A stretch of 64,000 bases of DNA from Lachnospiraceae bacterium (GTDB lineage Bacteria > Bacillota > Clostridia > Lachnospirales > Lachnospiraceae). The position numbers were made by a program, and so were the translations under genes. How positions within the stretch are numbered: the first letter of the stretch is position 1; the number at the start of each line of letters is the position of its first letter. Shown piece by piece: positions 33,520-42,695 of this stretch. The stretch is from positions 62,001-126,000 of the forward strand of contig CAAGMZ010000029.1 in assembly GCA_900771195.1 (NCBI GenBank). Reading direction: 5' to 3'. The notes beneath the pieces are model-generated. The model had not been told where the DNA came from. It ran no database searches and saw only the letters and a list, made by a program, of their open reading frames with translations.

Positions 33520-35304
33520 CTAACTGATATTCTTAAACTGTGCATTGTAAAGCTCGTAATAGAATCCTTTCTTTTCCATCAGTTCATCATGACTTCCGGA
33601 TTCGAGCACTCCGCCTTTATCGATTACGAATATTCTGTCAGCGTTTCTTATGGTTGACAGCCTGTGGGCAATGACAAAAGATGTCCTTCCCTTTAAAAGC
33701 TGTTCTATACCCTCCTGTACAAGAATCTCCGTATTGGTATCTATACTTGATGTTGCTTCATCAAGTATCAGTATAGCCGGGTCAGATACCATTGTTCTCG
33801 CAAAAGCAAGAAGCTGTCTCTGTCCGATTGAAAGCCTTGCGCCTCTCTCACTTATCTCCGTATCGTATCCTTTTTCAAGCTGCATTATAAAATCATGCGC
33901 ATGTACGGCCTTTGCAGCAGCTTCTATCTCTTCATCGGTGGCATCAAGCTTACCATACCTGATATTATCCTTTATGGTTCCCGAAAACAGAAAATTATCC
34001 TGCGTCATTACGCCCATCTGCCTGCGCAGGCTATTGATTGTGACACCCTTCAGATCATGCCCGTCAACTCTTATCGTTCCCTCTGTGGAATTATAAAAAC
34101 GGCTTATAAGGTTTACTATGGTTGTTTTACCGGCTCCTGTAGGTCCCACAAGCGCGATGGTTTCCCCCGGATTGATTGTGAAGCTTACATTACGGAGAAC
34201 AAACCTGTCGGGTTCATCAGGATAAGCAAATCCCACATCATCAAACTCTACCCTTCCCTCAATGGGCGGTATTTCCTCAGCATCCGGACTGTCGGCCACA
34301 TCAGGCTTCTCATCCATAACTTCAAAAACACGTTCAGCAGCAGAAATATTGGTAACGAGCTTATTGTAGTATGATGCCAGATTCCTTATGGGTCCCCAGA
34401 ACATGGAAAGATATATGGCAAAAGCCGTGTATGTACCTACACCCACAACATCAGTTCCAAGTTTTCTTATTCCTATGAAGTACAGGAGAAATGTTCCTAT
34501 TCCCCATGATATTTCAATTGTCGGGCTGAATGCATCTGCCACGGCAACCGCATTCCTGAATGCCCTCTGATGTTCGTAAGAGACCTGTGAAAATTCTTCT
34601 TTTTCCTCTTTCTCAGCTGTAAAGCTCTGAACAACTCCTATACCCGAAAAATCCTCATGCACGAAAGCTGATATGTTGGAAGATTTTTTGCGGAAAATCT
34701 GCCATTTCTTATGGGCCAAAATCTCAGCCACATATATACCGGCAACGATTATCGGTATCGCCGCAACTGCTGACAATGTAAGCCATGGATTATGTACACA
34801 CATCACTATCAGTACCACCACCACTGTCAGAAAATCCGGAAGAAGCTGTGTCACCGTGCTCTGTATCACATCCTTAAGTGAATTGACGTCACCTATTACA
34901 CGGGAAAGAATCTTACCGGTAGGTCTGCTGTCAAAAAAGTTAAAGCTCAGGGTCTGAATATGGGTATACAGCTGGTCCCTTATCGTGAGAAGAACACTGT
35001 TGGACACTTTTGCCATTGTCTTCATCCAGTACTTTGCACTTACCATATATATTATGCTTATGGTAAGCAGTATGGCCGCCACAGCCACAAGTCCCGTCCA
35101 GTCTTTACCGGCTATCTTCTTATCTATGGCATACTCAAGAAGAAGAGGGTTTATGACCGATATGCCAAGGGACAGAAGCATGCACAATACAACTGAAATT
35201 ATCTGTTTTTTGTATGCAAGCATATATTTGAAAAGACGTACAAGGACCTTTATCTTGACTGTTTCCTTCTGCTCTTCGTCCTGCCTTACCGAATTTATCG
35301 ACAT
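33520..35304 (-). CDS. ABC exporter half-transporter (heterodimer partner 2)
   Basis: 594 aa. Six-helix transmembrane domain (about 25-320), then an ATPase domain: Walker A GPTGAGKTT, Walker B LILDEATSSID with catalytic Glu, switch His in IAHRLS. The signature is LSIGQRQ, where the second position usually reads Gly. Its neighbour has an Asp at the catalytic Glu, so the pair fits a heterodimeric exporter of the TM287/288, BmrCD or LmrCD type with one normal and one degenerate ATP site. Substrates of such pumps are drugs or peptides. The start overlaps the partner gene by 10 nt. Confidence 0.93.
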   Translation of the reverse strand: MSINSVRQDEEQKETVKIKVLVRLFKYMLAYKKQIISVVLCMLLSLGISVINPLLLEYAIDKKIAGKDWTGLVAVAAILLTISIIYMVSAKYWMKTMAKVSNSVLLTIRDQLYTHIQTLSFNFFDSRPTGKILSRVIGDVNSLKDVIQSTVTQLLPDFLTVVVVLIVMCVHNPWLTLSAVAAIPIIVAGIYVAEILAHKKWQIFRKKSSNISAFVHEDFSGIGVVQSFTAEKEEKEEFSQVSYEHQRAFRNAVAVADAFSPTIEISWGIGTFLLYFIGIRKLGTDVVGVGTYTAFAIYLSMFWGPIRNLASYYNKLVTNISAAERVFEVMDEKPDVADSPDAEEIPPIEGRVEFDDVGFAYPDEPDRFVLRNVSFTINPGETIALVGPTGAGKTTIVNLISRFYNSTEGTIRVDGHDLKGVTINSLRRQMGVMTQDNFLFSGTIKDNIRYGKLDATDEEIEAAAKAVHAHDFIMQLEKGYDTEISERGARLSIGQRQLLAFARTMVSDPAILILDEATSSIDTNTEILVQEGIEQLLKGRTSFVIAHRLSTIRNADRIFVIDKGGVLESGSHDELMEKKGFYYELYNAQFKNIS

Positions 35305-37079
35305 ACAATCCCCTCCTTTCCTATAACTTCTATGGCCTTACGGTAATCACCGTATTGTGCCTCAAATGTGGAATAATAGAGTCCCTTCTTATCCATCAGT
35401 TCCTCATGCGTTCCGCGCTCTGCAATATGTCCGTTATCAAGCACTATTATCTCATCCGCATGACGCACCGATGATATCCTGTGGGCAATTATTATTTTGC
35501 CTGTGTCTTTCATCTCTGCAAGGCTCTGCTGGATTTCGTACTCAGTCTCCATATCAAGCGCAGACGTGGAATCATCAAGAATCAGTATCTGTGCATTTCT
35601 GGCGATGGCCCGTGCCAGGCTGAGTCTCTGCTTCTGTCCGCCTGAAAGTCCTACCCCGCGTTCTCCGATAACAGTATCGTATCCTTCGGAAAGCTTATCG
35701 ACAAATTCCGAGGCATGTGCTGTCTCCATTGACTTTCTGACCACATCATCATTCATTACTGTTTTTTTGCCGAGCTTTATATTTTCCTCGACTGTATCCG
35801 AAAAGAGAAAAACATCCTGTGATACTACGGCAGTACAGCCTCTGACCGTTTCAAGCGGAAGCTTTCTCACGTCAATTCCGTCTATCGTTATGCTTCCTTC
35901 ATCCACGTCATAAAATCTGTTAATCAGATTGACTATCGTGCTTTTGCCTGAGCCTGTAGCCCCCATTATTCCAAGGGTTCTGCCCTTCTTAAGTTCAAAA
36001 GAAACATCGTCTATAATCTTCTGGTTATCAAGTGAAAAGCTGACATTCTTAAAGCACAGATTTCCTTCAACCGTATCCGGTCTGACCGGATTGTCGTCAT
36101 CCTTTATCTCCGGCTCCTTTGCAAGAATTGCGTTTATTTTCTTGTTGGAAGCAAACGCCGCAGCTATGCAGTTTGTAAGCCAGCCAAGGTTCTCCATGGG
36201 CCATACGATGTTATTGGAATACTGTATAAAAGCAGTGAGTATGCCAAGTGTCAGATTTCCCTTTATGACTGCATAGCCTCCCGCAAGAAGTACAACCACC
36301 TGCATCACCTTAGGTATAAAAGACATATTGGGGTCAAACTTTGCCATTATTGTTGCCTGCTTAATGTTATACTCCGAATATTTCACATTGTTGGTCCTGA
36401 ACTTTTTAATTTCATAGTCCTCTCTGGCAAAAGACTTTACAGTCCTGACACCGGAAAGATTTTCCTGAACAACATTGTTGAGGACTGCATTCTGCTCACT
36501 TATGTCGTCATACACCTTATCAAGCCTCTTTTCGAGCCTTATTGCCAGATAGCCCATAAAAGGCATCATAAGAAGCGGAATAAGACTCAGCTTCCAGTCA
36601 AGCTTTATCATGCTGATGGCTGTAAATATCACATAGCACACAGCCTCTATCATAAGCATTCCAACGAATCCGAAAAGATCCCATATACGGTCAACATCAT
36701 CCTTGACTCTTGCCATAAGCTCTCCCGTATTGGTCTGCTTGAAGTATGATCTTGAAAGTGTCTGGATATGGTTAAATAAATTCTTTCTTACATTTGTAGC
36801 CACAAGGCTTCCCGCCACATCCGCATTGAACTCCTTCAGATACTGGGAAACAGCCCTTCCGAATCCCACAATCAGGATACATATAAGGTCCTTTTTCAAA
36901 ATGACCATATTGCCGCCGATTATGACGTCATCTACTATTGACATGGTAATTAGCGGAAACCATACATCCAGTATTACGCTGATAAACATGCAGACTGATG
37001 CAATTGCATACCGCCACCATGTCCTGCCTGCATACCTTGCAAGCGGATTCCTGTTATTTTTTTCTTTTACTCTGCTCAT
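35295..37079 (-). CDS. ABC exporter half-transporter (heterodimer partner 1)
   Basis: 594 aa. Same layout as its partner. Walker A GATGSGKST, signature LSGGQKQ, Walker B LILDDSTSALD, in which the catalytic Glu is Asp, and switch His IAHRIS. This is the degenerate subunit of a heterodimeric exporter; its Walker site pairs with the altered signature LSIGQ of the other half. I chose the start at 37079 with AGGAG upstream; the longer open frame starts inside the terminator of the zinc-ribbon gene. Confidence 0.93.
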   Translation of the reverse strand: MSRVKEKNNRNPLARYAGRTWWRYAIASVCMFISVILDVWFPLITMSIVDDVIIGGNMVILKKDLICILIVGFGRAVSQYLKEFNADVAGSLVATNVRKNLFNHIQTLSRSYFKQTNTGELMARVKDDVDRIWDLFGFVGMLMIEAVCYVIFTAISMIKLDWKLSLIPLLMMPFMGYLAIRLEKRLDKVYDDISEQNAVLNNVVQENLSGVRTVKSFAREDYEIKKFRTNNVKYSEYNIKQATIMAKFDPNMSFIPKVMQVVVLLAGGYAVIKGNLTLGILTAFIQYSNNIVWPMENLGWLTNCIAAAFASNKKINAILAKEPEIKDDDNPVRPDTVEGNLCFKNVSFSLDNQKIIDDVSFELKKGRTLGIMGATGSGKSTIVNLINRFYDVDEGSITIDGIDVRKLPLETVRGCTAVVSQDVFLFSDTVEENIKLGKKTVMNDDVVRKSMETAHASEFVDKLSEGYDTVIGERGVGLSGGQKQRLSLARAIARNAQILILDDSTSALDMETEYEIQQSLAEMKDTGKIIIAHRISSVRHADEIIVLDNGHIAERGTHEELMDKKGLYYSTFEAQYGDYRKAIEVIGKEGIVCR

Positions 37080-37110
37080 TAAATTTCTCCTGTTGCACCC
37101 TCTCATAACT

Positions 37111-37153
37111 AAAAACCAAAAGTGCAGTTCTCTCTTAAACCTGAGAACTGCAC
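37111..37153 (-). terminator. Intrinsic terminator after the zinc-ribbon gene
   Basis: Perfect 11-bp stem (GTGCAGTTCTC and its complement at 37122-37132 / 37143-37153), 10-nt loop, then TTTTGGTTTTT on the minus strand. Confidence 0.88.
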
Positions 37154-37166
37154 CTGAACACACCGT

Positions 37167-37937
37167 TTAGAAACCTTCCGGCATTACATACCATTTAATT
37201 CCGGACTTATATACGATAAGTGTTTCGTCATCCGAATCCCACTCTTCGTAATCAGGATCCCACACCTTGTACTCTACTTCTATCTCGTACATTTTGCTTA
37301 TCCTGACCTTAACGTCCGTTTCATCCTTGATTTCCTCAATAACATCCTTGACGTCGTCTTTATCAGCCTTTTCCTTATCGGTAATGCTGATGCTCTTGTA
37401 CTTGACGCCATCTTCTGCCGTAAAAGCAAGTACCATATCCAAATAGGAAATCAGAGTCTTCTTAGACTTTCCTGTCTCTTCTTCCAACGCTTTTACCATG
37501 CTTGGCGAGCAAGTGGCTTCGAGATATGCCTTGCCGTCGCCTTTCTGCAAAGCCTTGTAATATGTCTTTACCGCGCCTTTCATAGTAAGGCTGCCTGACC
37601 CGGTCAAAATCAGTATGAGTGATACAACTATTGCAATCACTGCTACTGCTGCAATTATAATCGGTACAGGAAATTTCTTCTTGGTCTGTGTCTGTGCCTG
37701 CGCCGGCTGACCATACTGCTGATATGGCTGCTGGTAGGGCTGCTGCCCCGGCTGATACGGCTGCTGTCCCGGCTGGTACTGGTACTGAGGTGCTGCCTGC
37801 TGTCCTCCGTTATTACCCTGAGGCGTCTGCATCCCTGCAGGTGAAGGTGTAGGTATCTCAGATACCGGTGTTCCGCAATTCTGGCAGAACTTGTCAGTTT
37901 CGCTGACCTGTGCTCCACATTTACTGCAAAATCTCAT
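37167..37937 (-). CDS. Zinc-ribbon membrane protein with P/Q/Y-rich linker
   Basis: 256 aa. An N-terminal zinc ribbon MRFCSKCGAQV then KFCQNCGTPV (two CxxC), a repetitive Pro/Gln/Tyr/Gly linker (about 35-85), one membrane helix (about 91-112) and an outside C-terminal domain. The C-terminal part (with KTYYKALQKGDGKAYLEATCSPSM) resembles NTF2-like or DUF4878 folds used as ligand-binding or cell-surface domains. Function unknown. The zinc ribbon should face the cytosol. Ribosome site GGAGG. Confidence 0.8.
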   Translation of the reverse strand: MRFCSKCGAQVSETDKFCQNCGTPVSEIPTPSPAGMQTPQGNNGGQQAAPQYQYQPGQQPYQPGQQPYQQPYQQYGQPAQAQTQTKKKFPVPIIIAAVAVIAIVVSLILILTGSGSLTMKGAVKTYYKALQKGDGKAYLEATCSPSMVKALEEETGKSKKTLISYLDMVLAFTAEDGVKYKSISITDKEKADKDDVKDVIEEIKDETDVKVRISKMYEIEVEYKVWDPDYEEWDSDDETLIVYKSGIKWYVMPEGF

Positions 37938-38014
37938 CTTTTTCCTCCATATGTATTCAGTTTTATACTTAATTTATATAGTATCAGTAAAAACGATTAT
38001 TGGCAAGCAGAAAA

Positions 38015-39457
38015 TTACTGCTGGACCTCTATTTTCTGCTTTGACTTTGCCGCAAGAGAATGTGTTGCCGTGTTAGTGCCGGACGTATATCCGTAATACA
38101 GAATATTATCCATGGAAAATACATAAAACATGCCCGGCTGTTCCCAGTCATATATCCTCAAAGGATATGAGCTGCAAAGCACGTCGCTTCCAAGCATGAA
38201 ATACATATAACAGTCATTTACCGAGCCATTGGTGGTGTCGATAAAATACCACTCTCCGTCACACAAAGCCATATTCCACGCATGTGATTCGTTGACCACT
38301 ATTTCGTTGGAAATCCCCATGTTATCAAGCATTATTTTGTAAGCCTTGGCATATCCCTCGCAAACTGCCGAACCGTTGACAAATGCGCCATAGGACGTAT
38401 GGGCAACAGGGTCATTTATATTCTGGGCATAGCTTACATAGTCTTTCAGGTAATCATATGCCGCAAGCAGCTTATCGTATGTGCTGCCGCTAAAACCTGA
38501 TGTTATGGAGGAAGCCGCATCCTTTACCTTCTGCACCTGTTGTGCTGTCTCATAGGAATAATAATAAACAGCATATAGCGAATATGAGCCATCCTTAAGT
38601 CTGACACTGCCCGCATTCTGCATCATAAACAATGCTATTCCATGAGCATAATAATACTGATAATCCAGACTGAGCCTGTCATAAAGATATGCATCCTTTT
38701 TGTAAATATTGACTGCAGTGGGATTAGCTTCCGCCACGGAAGACACTGTATTAAGTCCGCCCACTATATCGTCAAAAGCTCCGGCTGGAGATATTATGTA
38801 TCTGACGCTCTTAACACCTGATTCCAGAGAGAGCACGCTATTGACACAAAAAGCACGAAGCTCATCAAGGTTTCCGACCGGATGATATCCTCTCTGATTA
38901 ACCAGCTCGTAATAAAAGTCATTACTGTTTAAATTCTCATATGTAATCTTGGAAATTGTAAAATTCGTGTCAGGAGCGCCGGGTGTATCCTCTGAAGTCC
39001 CGGTAACCTCCTGCACTGTCGTTTCTTCAGGCACTGAAACCGTCTGTGACGGAGCTTCGGTACGGGAATTATCGGGAAGTGTTCCCGGATTCTGGGTGGG
39101 TTTATCCGTTTTATCCGTTTTCCCCGGCTCCTCTGTCTTTCCCACCGATTCGGAGTCAGGAACCGTTTTTCCTTCATCACTTGACAGTGCTTTGGTCTCA
39201 ATGAGCGTAAAACTCTCTCCGGTGCTCTCCACAGTCATATTCTGACTGCTGTCCGAATCACCGGTCTCTGAACCCGTACTTCTGTCATATTCATATTCTG
39301 TATCATGTGAAACTGTTAATGAAGGGTCATAAGCCCCTGAAATGCTTTCCTCTGAAACGGAAACAGATCTTTTGGAGCACCCTGTAAGAGCACCAAATGT
39401 GGTACACGAAAACAGCACCGCAGCCACCGCGGCACTAATTAATCTTCTATTTTTCAT
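38015..39457 (-). CDS. Lipoprotein with transglutaminase-like domain
   Basis: 480 aa. A signal peptide ends in lipobox LTGC. A long Ser/Thr/Glu/Pro-rich linker (about 30-165) follows, then a C-terminal domain with a transglutaminase-like triad: Cys in GSAVCEGYAKAY, His in ESHAWNMA and Asp in FIDTTN. Bacterial relatives are surface proteases or peptide-modifying enzymes. The substrate is unknown. The start at 39457 is preceded by GAGG; 27 codons of earlier open frame lack a signal peptide start. Divergent from the PHP gene. Confidence 0.85.
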   Translation of the reverse strand: MKNRRLISAAVAAVLFSCTTFGALTGCSKRSVSVSEESISGAYDPSLTVSHDTEYEYDRSTGSETGDSDSSQNMTVESTGESFTLIETKALSSDEGKTVPDSESVGKTEEPGKTDKTDKPTQNPGTLPDNSRTEAPSQTVSVPEETTVQEVTGTSEDTPGAPDTNFTISKITYENLNSNDFYYELVNQRGYHPVGNLDELRAFCVNSVLSLESGVKSVRYIISPAGAFDDIVGGLNTVSSVAEANPTAVNIYKKDAYLYDRLSLDYQYYYAHGIALFMMQNAGSVRLKDGSYSLYAVYYYSYETAQQVQKVKDAASSITSGFSGSTYDKLLAAYDYLKDYVSYAQNINDPVAHTSYGAFVNGSAVCEGYAKAYKIMLDNMGISNEIVVNESHAWNMALCDGEWYFIDTTNGSVNDCYMYFMLGSDVLCSSYPLRIYDWEQPGMFYVFSMDNILYYGYTSGTNTATHSLAAKSKQKIEVQQ

Positions 39458-39717
39458 ATATATATCCTCAAAACGGCCGGATTTCAATTCCGACACCGAC
39501 AAAAAACACATCAAAGGCAATATCCGAATATTGCCCACCCAACTGCTACACTTGAAAAAAAATAAATTTAAACTATAATCTATATATAACTGCAGACCAG
39601 TTACCTTGTCTGCCTATTCTTAATATCTGATAAATTACTACTTTAATGTATCATAGAATTAAATATTTTTCTATGGTAAAATTTTACATATTTTTACGAA
39701 TTATGAGGTGATTTTGT

Positions 39718-40575
39718 ATGGAAAAAGTTGACCTTCACGTTCATTCAACTGCATCAGACGGAACCCTGACGCCTTCCGGGCTTGTTAAGGAGGCACAAAA
39801 AGCCGGTCTTTCAGCATTTGCACTTACAGACCATGATACCGTTGACGGAATTGCTGAATGCATCAGAGCAGGAAAAGAATCCGAAATAGAAGTGATTCCC
39901 GGAATAGAGATAAGTACACGGTACAAAGATAAAGAAATTCACATTGTAGGGCTCTGCATTGACTATACTGATGAACAGTTTCTAAACTCAATCGGAAACG
40001 AACTTGAAAGGCGAAATGCCCGTAATGAAAAGCTTATAGAAAGATTCAATGAATACGGCTTCCCCATATCGATGGATGAGCTTACTGATATGTTTCCCGA
40101 CAGCGTTATCACAAGAGCGCATTTTGCTTCCTATATGGTCAAAAAGGGCTATGTGAAGGATAATGCAGAGGCCTTTGCAAAATATCTCGGAGACGGAATG
40201 CCCCTCTATGTCTCAAGGGAAAAGAAAAGTCCCAAAGAAGCCATAGACATAATAAAAGCCGCAGGAGGCGCAGCCATACTCGCACATCCGCTCCTTTATC
40301 ATCTCACGAACGGCGAGCTGTCTGCCCTCTGCAGCCAGTTGAAATCATATGGTCTTTGCGGCATTGAGACTATGTATTCCACTTACCGCGGTTTTGACGA
40401 GCTTAACGTAAGGAAGCTTGCTCATGAATATAATCTGCTTGAATCCGGCGGCTCCGACTTTCACGGTGCCAATAAGCCCCACATAAGCCTTGGTTCAGGC
40501 TGCGGAAATCTCTGCATATCATACTCATACCTTAAAGCTATCAAGGACTCCGTCAATTACTCTCCAAAGGAGTAA
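39718..40575 (+). CDS. PHP-domain phosphoesterase (TrpH/RnaAM-like)
   Basis: 285 aa. All four PHP motifs: DLHVHSTASDGT (I), LTDHDT (II), ILAHPLLYH (III) and SGGSDFHG (IV). The YciV/TrpH family includes 5'-3' exonucleases that act on short RNA/DNA or 3',5'-bisphosphates; two or three metal ions are bound. The ribosome site is GAGGTG. Its 3' end overlaps the end of convergent ppk1 by 23 bp, so the transcripts are antisense to each other there. Confidence 0.9.
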   Translation: MEKVDLHVHSTASDGTLTPSGLVKEAQKAGLSAFALTDHDTVDGIAECIRAGKESEIEVIPGIEISTRYKDKEIHIVGLCIDYTDEQFLNSIGNELERRNARNEKLIERFNEYGFPISMDELTDMFPDSVITRAHFASYMVKKGYVKDNAEAFAKYLGDGMPLYVSREKKSPKEAIDIIKAAGGAAILAHPLLYHLTNGELSALCSQLKSYGLCGIETMYSTYRGFDELNVRKLAHEYNLLESGGSDFHGANKPHISLGSGCGNLCISYSYLKAIKDSVNYSPKE

Positions 40576-42691
40576 ATACCCTTTTCTCTGCCTCATCTTC
40601 CTTCTGCTGCTTAACGGCAGCTACGGCCTCCTCACAGAATATTTTCTGGGAGTTAATCTTGCGGACTCCCGAATGAGGCCTCTTGCTGTATGTTCCGTCC
40701 GGAGCCAGAAATCTGCTTTTTACATTATCTGCAAGTTCTGTGTCAAGCACATGCCTTACCTGCATATGAAGTTCCCTGTTCTCAACAGGGAAAAGTATCT
40801 CAACTCTCCTGTCAAGATTTCTGGGCATCCAGTCACAGCTTCCCATGTATATTTCTTCGTTTCCGTTATTGCAGAAAGCAAATATCCTGCTGTGCTCAAG
40901 GAATGTTCCGACTATTGAGCGCACCTCAATATTATCGCTGATGCCTTCGATTCCCGGAATCAGACAGCAGATTCCGCGGACAATAAGCTGAATCTTAACT
41001 CCTGCTCTGGAAGCATCATACAATGCTTCGATTATCGCTTTGTCGCAGAGTGAATTCATTTTGGCGATTATGTATGCATCCTTTCCCTCCAGAGCATTCT
41101 CTCGTTCTCTGTTAATAAGATAAAGGAACTTGTCGCGAAGCCAGAGCGGTGCCAGTGAAAGCCTGTTCCAGCCCAGCGGCTCCGAATATCCAGAAAGCAT
41201 ATTGAATACTGCGGTCGCATCTTCTCCTATTGCCTCACTGCAGGTGAACATTCCCAGGTCAGTATAAAGCTTTGCGGTGGAATCATTATAATTACCTGTT
41301 CCCAGATGTACGTATCGCCTGATTCCGTCATCCTCACGCCGAACAACAAGCGTAATCTTACAGTGTGTCTTAAGCCCTACAAGACCATATATGACATGAC
41401 ACCCTGCCTGCTCAAGCTTACGGGCCCAGTTAATATTATTTTCCTCGTCAAAACGTGCCTTAAGCTCTACAAGCACAGACACCTGCTTACCATTTTCCGC
41501 CGCCTTGGCAAGTGACGCAATTATCGGTGAATGTCCGCTGACACGATAAAGTGTCTGTTTAATTGCAAGTACCTTGGGGTCTGATGCCGCCTGCCTCACA
41601 AAATCAACAACCGGATCGAATGTCTGATACGGATGATGCATCAGTATATCACCTTTGGCTATCCGGTCAAAAATATTTTCCTCCGGATTAATGGCCGGTA
41701 CAGGCTGAGGCGTATACGGTTTTTCCCTCAGATGCTCAAACCCGTCAAGTCCGTAAAGCTTCATAAGAAATGTGAGGTCTATCGGCCCGTTTATCTCATA
41801 TATAGCTTCATCGCTTACCTTCAGTTCTTTTTTGAGAACCTTTAACAGACGCTTATCCATTTTATCCTGAATCTCAAGCCTGATAGCCTCTCCCCACTGG
41901 CGCTTCTTAATCTGGCGCTCAATTTCCTCAAGAAGATCCGAAGCATCGTCCTCCTCAATATCAAGGTCTGCATTACGCATTATCCTGTACGGTGCATAGC
42001 ATACAATGTCATAATTAAGAAAAAGCTTATCCATGTAATTCTCAATTATTTTCTCAAGCAGTATCAAAAAACGCGCATCATCTTTGCCGGGGATTTCCAC
42101 AAATCTGGGAAGTCCCTGTGGAACCTGGACCGTAGCGAATTCAAGGTCATCTTCTTTGTCGTTCTTTTTATTCTTCTTCTGCAAAAGAGCTGCAATATTA
42201 AGAGTCTTGTTACGGATAAGAGGAAACGGTCTTGATGAATCAACGGCCATCGGCGTAAGCACGGGATAAACCTCATCCTTAAAATATCTGTCGCAGAATG
42301 CCTTCTGTCTGTCATCAAGGTCATCAAAGCTGTCGACTATTACAAGTCCGTTTGCCTTAAGCTGCGGAAGCAGTGAACGGTTATATGTATTATACTGAAG
42401 CTCCACAAACTCATGTGTCCTGGCAAAGATACGGTCAAGCTGCTCCTTCGGCTTCATTCCCGCTATATCCTTCTTATTACAGTCCGCATTAACCATATCC
42501 TTAAGTGATGCGACTCTTATCATAAAGAATTCATCAAAATTAGATGCCGTTATACTCAAAAACTTCAGTCTGTCAAAAAGCGGGTTGGCCTTATCCCTTG
42601 CTTCTTCCAGAACCCTTGCATTAAATTCAATCCATGACAGCTCCCTGTTGAAAAAACATTCCCTGCCATATTCTTTTTTATCATCTGCCAT
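40553..42691 (-). CDS. ppk1: Polyphosphate kinase 1
   Basis: 712 aa, four-domain PPK1. It polymerises the terminal phosphate of ATP into polyphosphate at the inner membrane face. N-terminal FNRELSWIEFNARVLEEA, phospho-His in LVGLKTHCKITLV, ATP-site YVHLGTGNYN, and the second HxK-like motif in YMGSCDWMPRNLDRRVE. Length and motifs are complete. Last gene of pheA - DUF815 - ppx - ppk1; ribosome site GGGAGG, 4 nt after ppx. Confidence 0.97.
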   Translation of the reverse strand: MADDKKEYGRECFFNRELSWIEFNARVLEEARDKANPLFDRLKFLSITASNFDEFFMIRVASLKDMVNADCNKKDIAGMKPKEQLDRIFARTHEFVELQYNTYNRSLLPQLKANGLVIVDSFDDLDDRQKAFCDRYFKDEVYPVLTPMAVDSSRPFPLIRNKTLNIAALLQKKNKKNDKEDDLEFATVQVPQGLPRFVEIPGKDDARFLILLEKIIENYMDKLFLNYDIVCYAPYRIMRNADLDIEEDDASDLLEEIERQIKKRQWGEAIRLEIQDKMDKRLLKVLKKELKVSDEAIYEINGPIDLTFLMKLYGLDGFEHLREKPYTPQPVPAINPEENIFDRIAKGDILMHHPYQTFDPVVDFVRQAASDPKVLAIKQTLYRVSGHSPIIASLAKAAENGKQVSVLVELKARFDEENNINWARKLEQAGCHVIYGLVGLKTHCKITLVVRREDDGIRRYVHLGTGNYNDSTAKLYTDLGMFTCSEAIGEDATAVFNMLSGYSEPLGWNRLSLAPLWLRDKFLYLINRERENALEGKDAYIIAKMNSLCDKAIIEALYDASRAGVKIQLIVRGICCLIPGIEGISDNIEVRSIVGTFLEHSRIFAFCNNGNEEIYMGSCDWMPRNLDRRVEILFPVENRELHMQVRHVLDTELADNVKSRFLAPDGTYSKRPHSGVRKINSQKIFCEEAVAAVKQQKEDEAEKRVFTPLESN

Positions 42692-42695
42692 TGTC

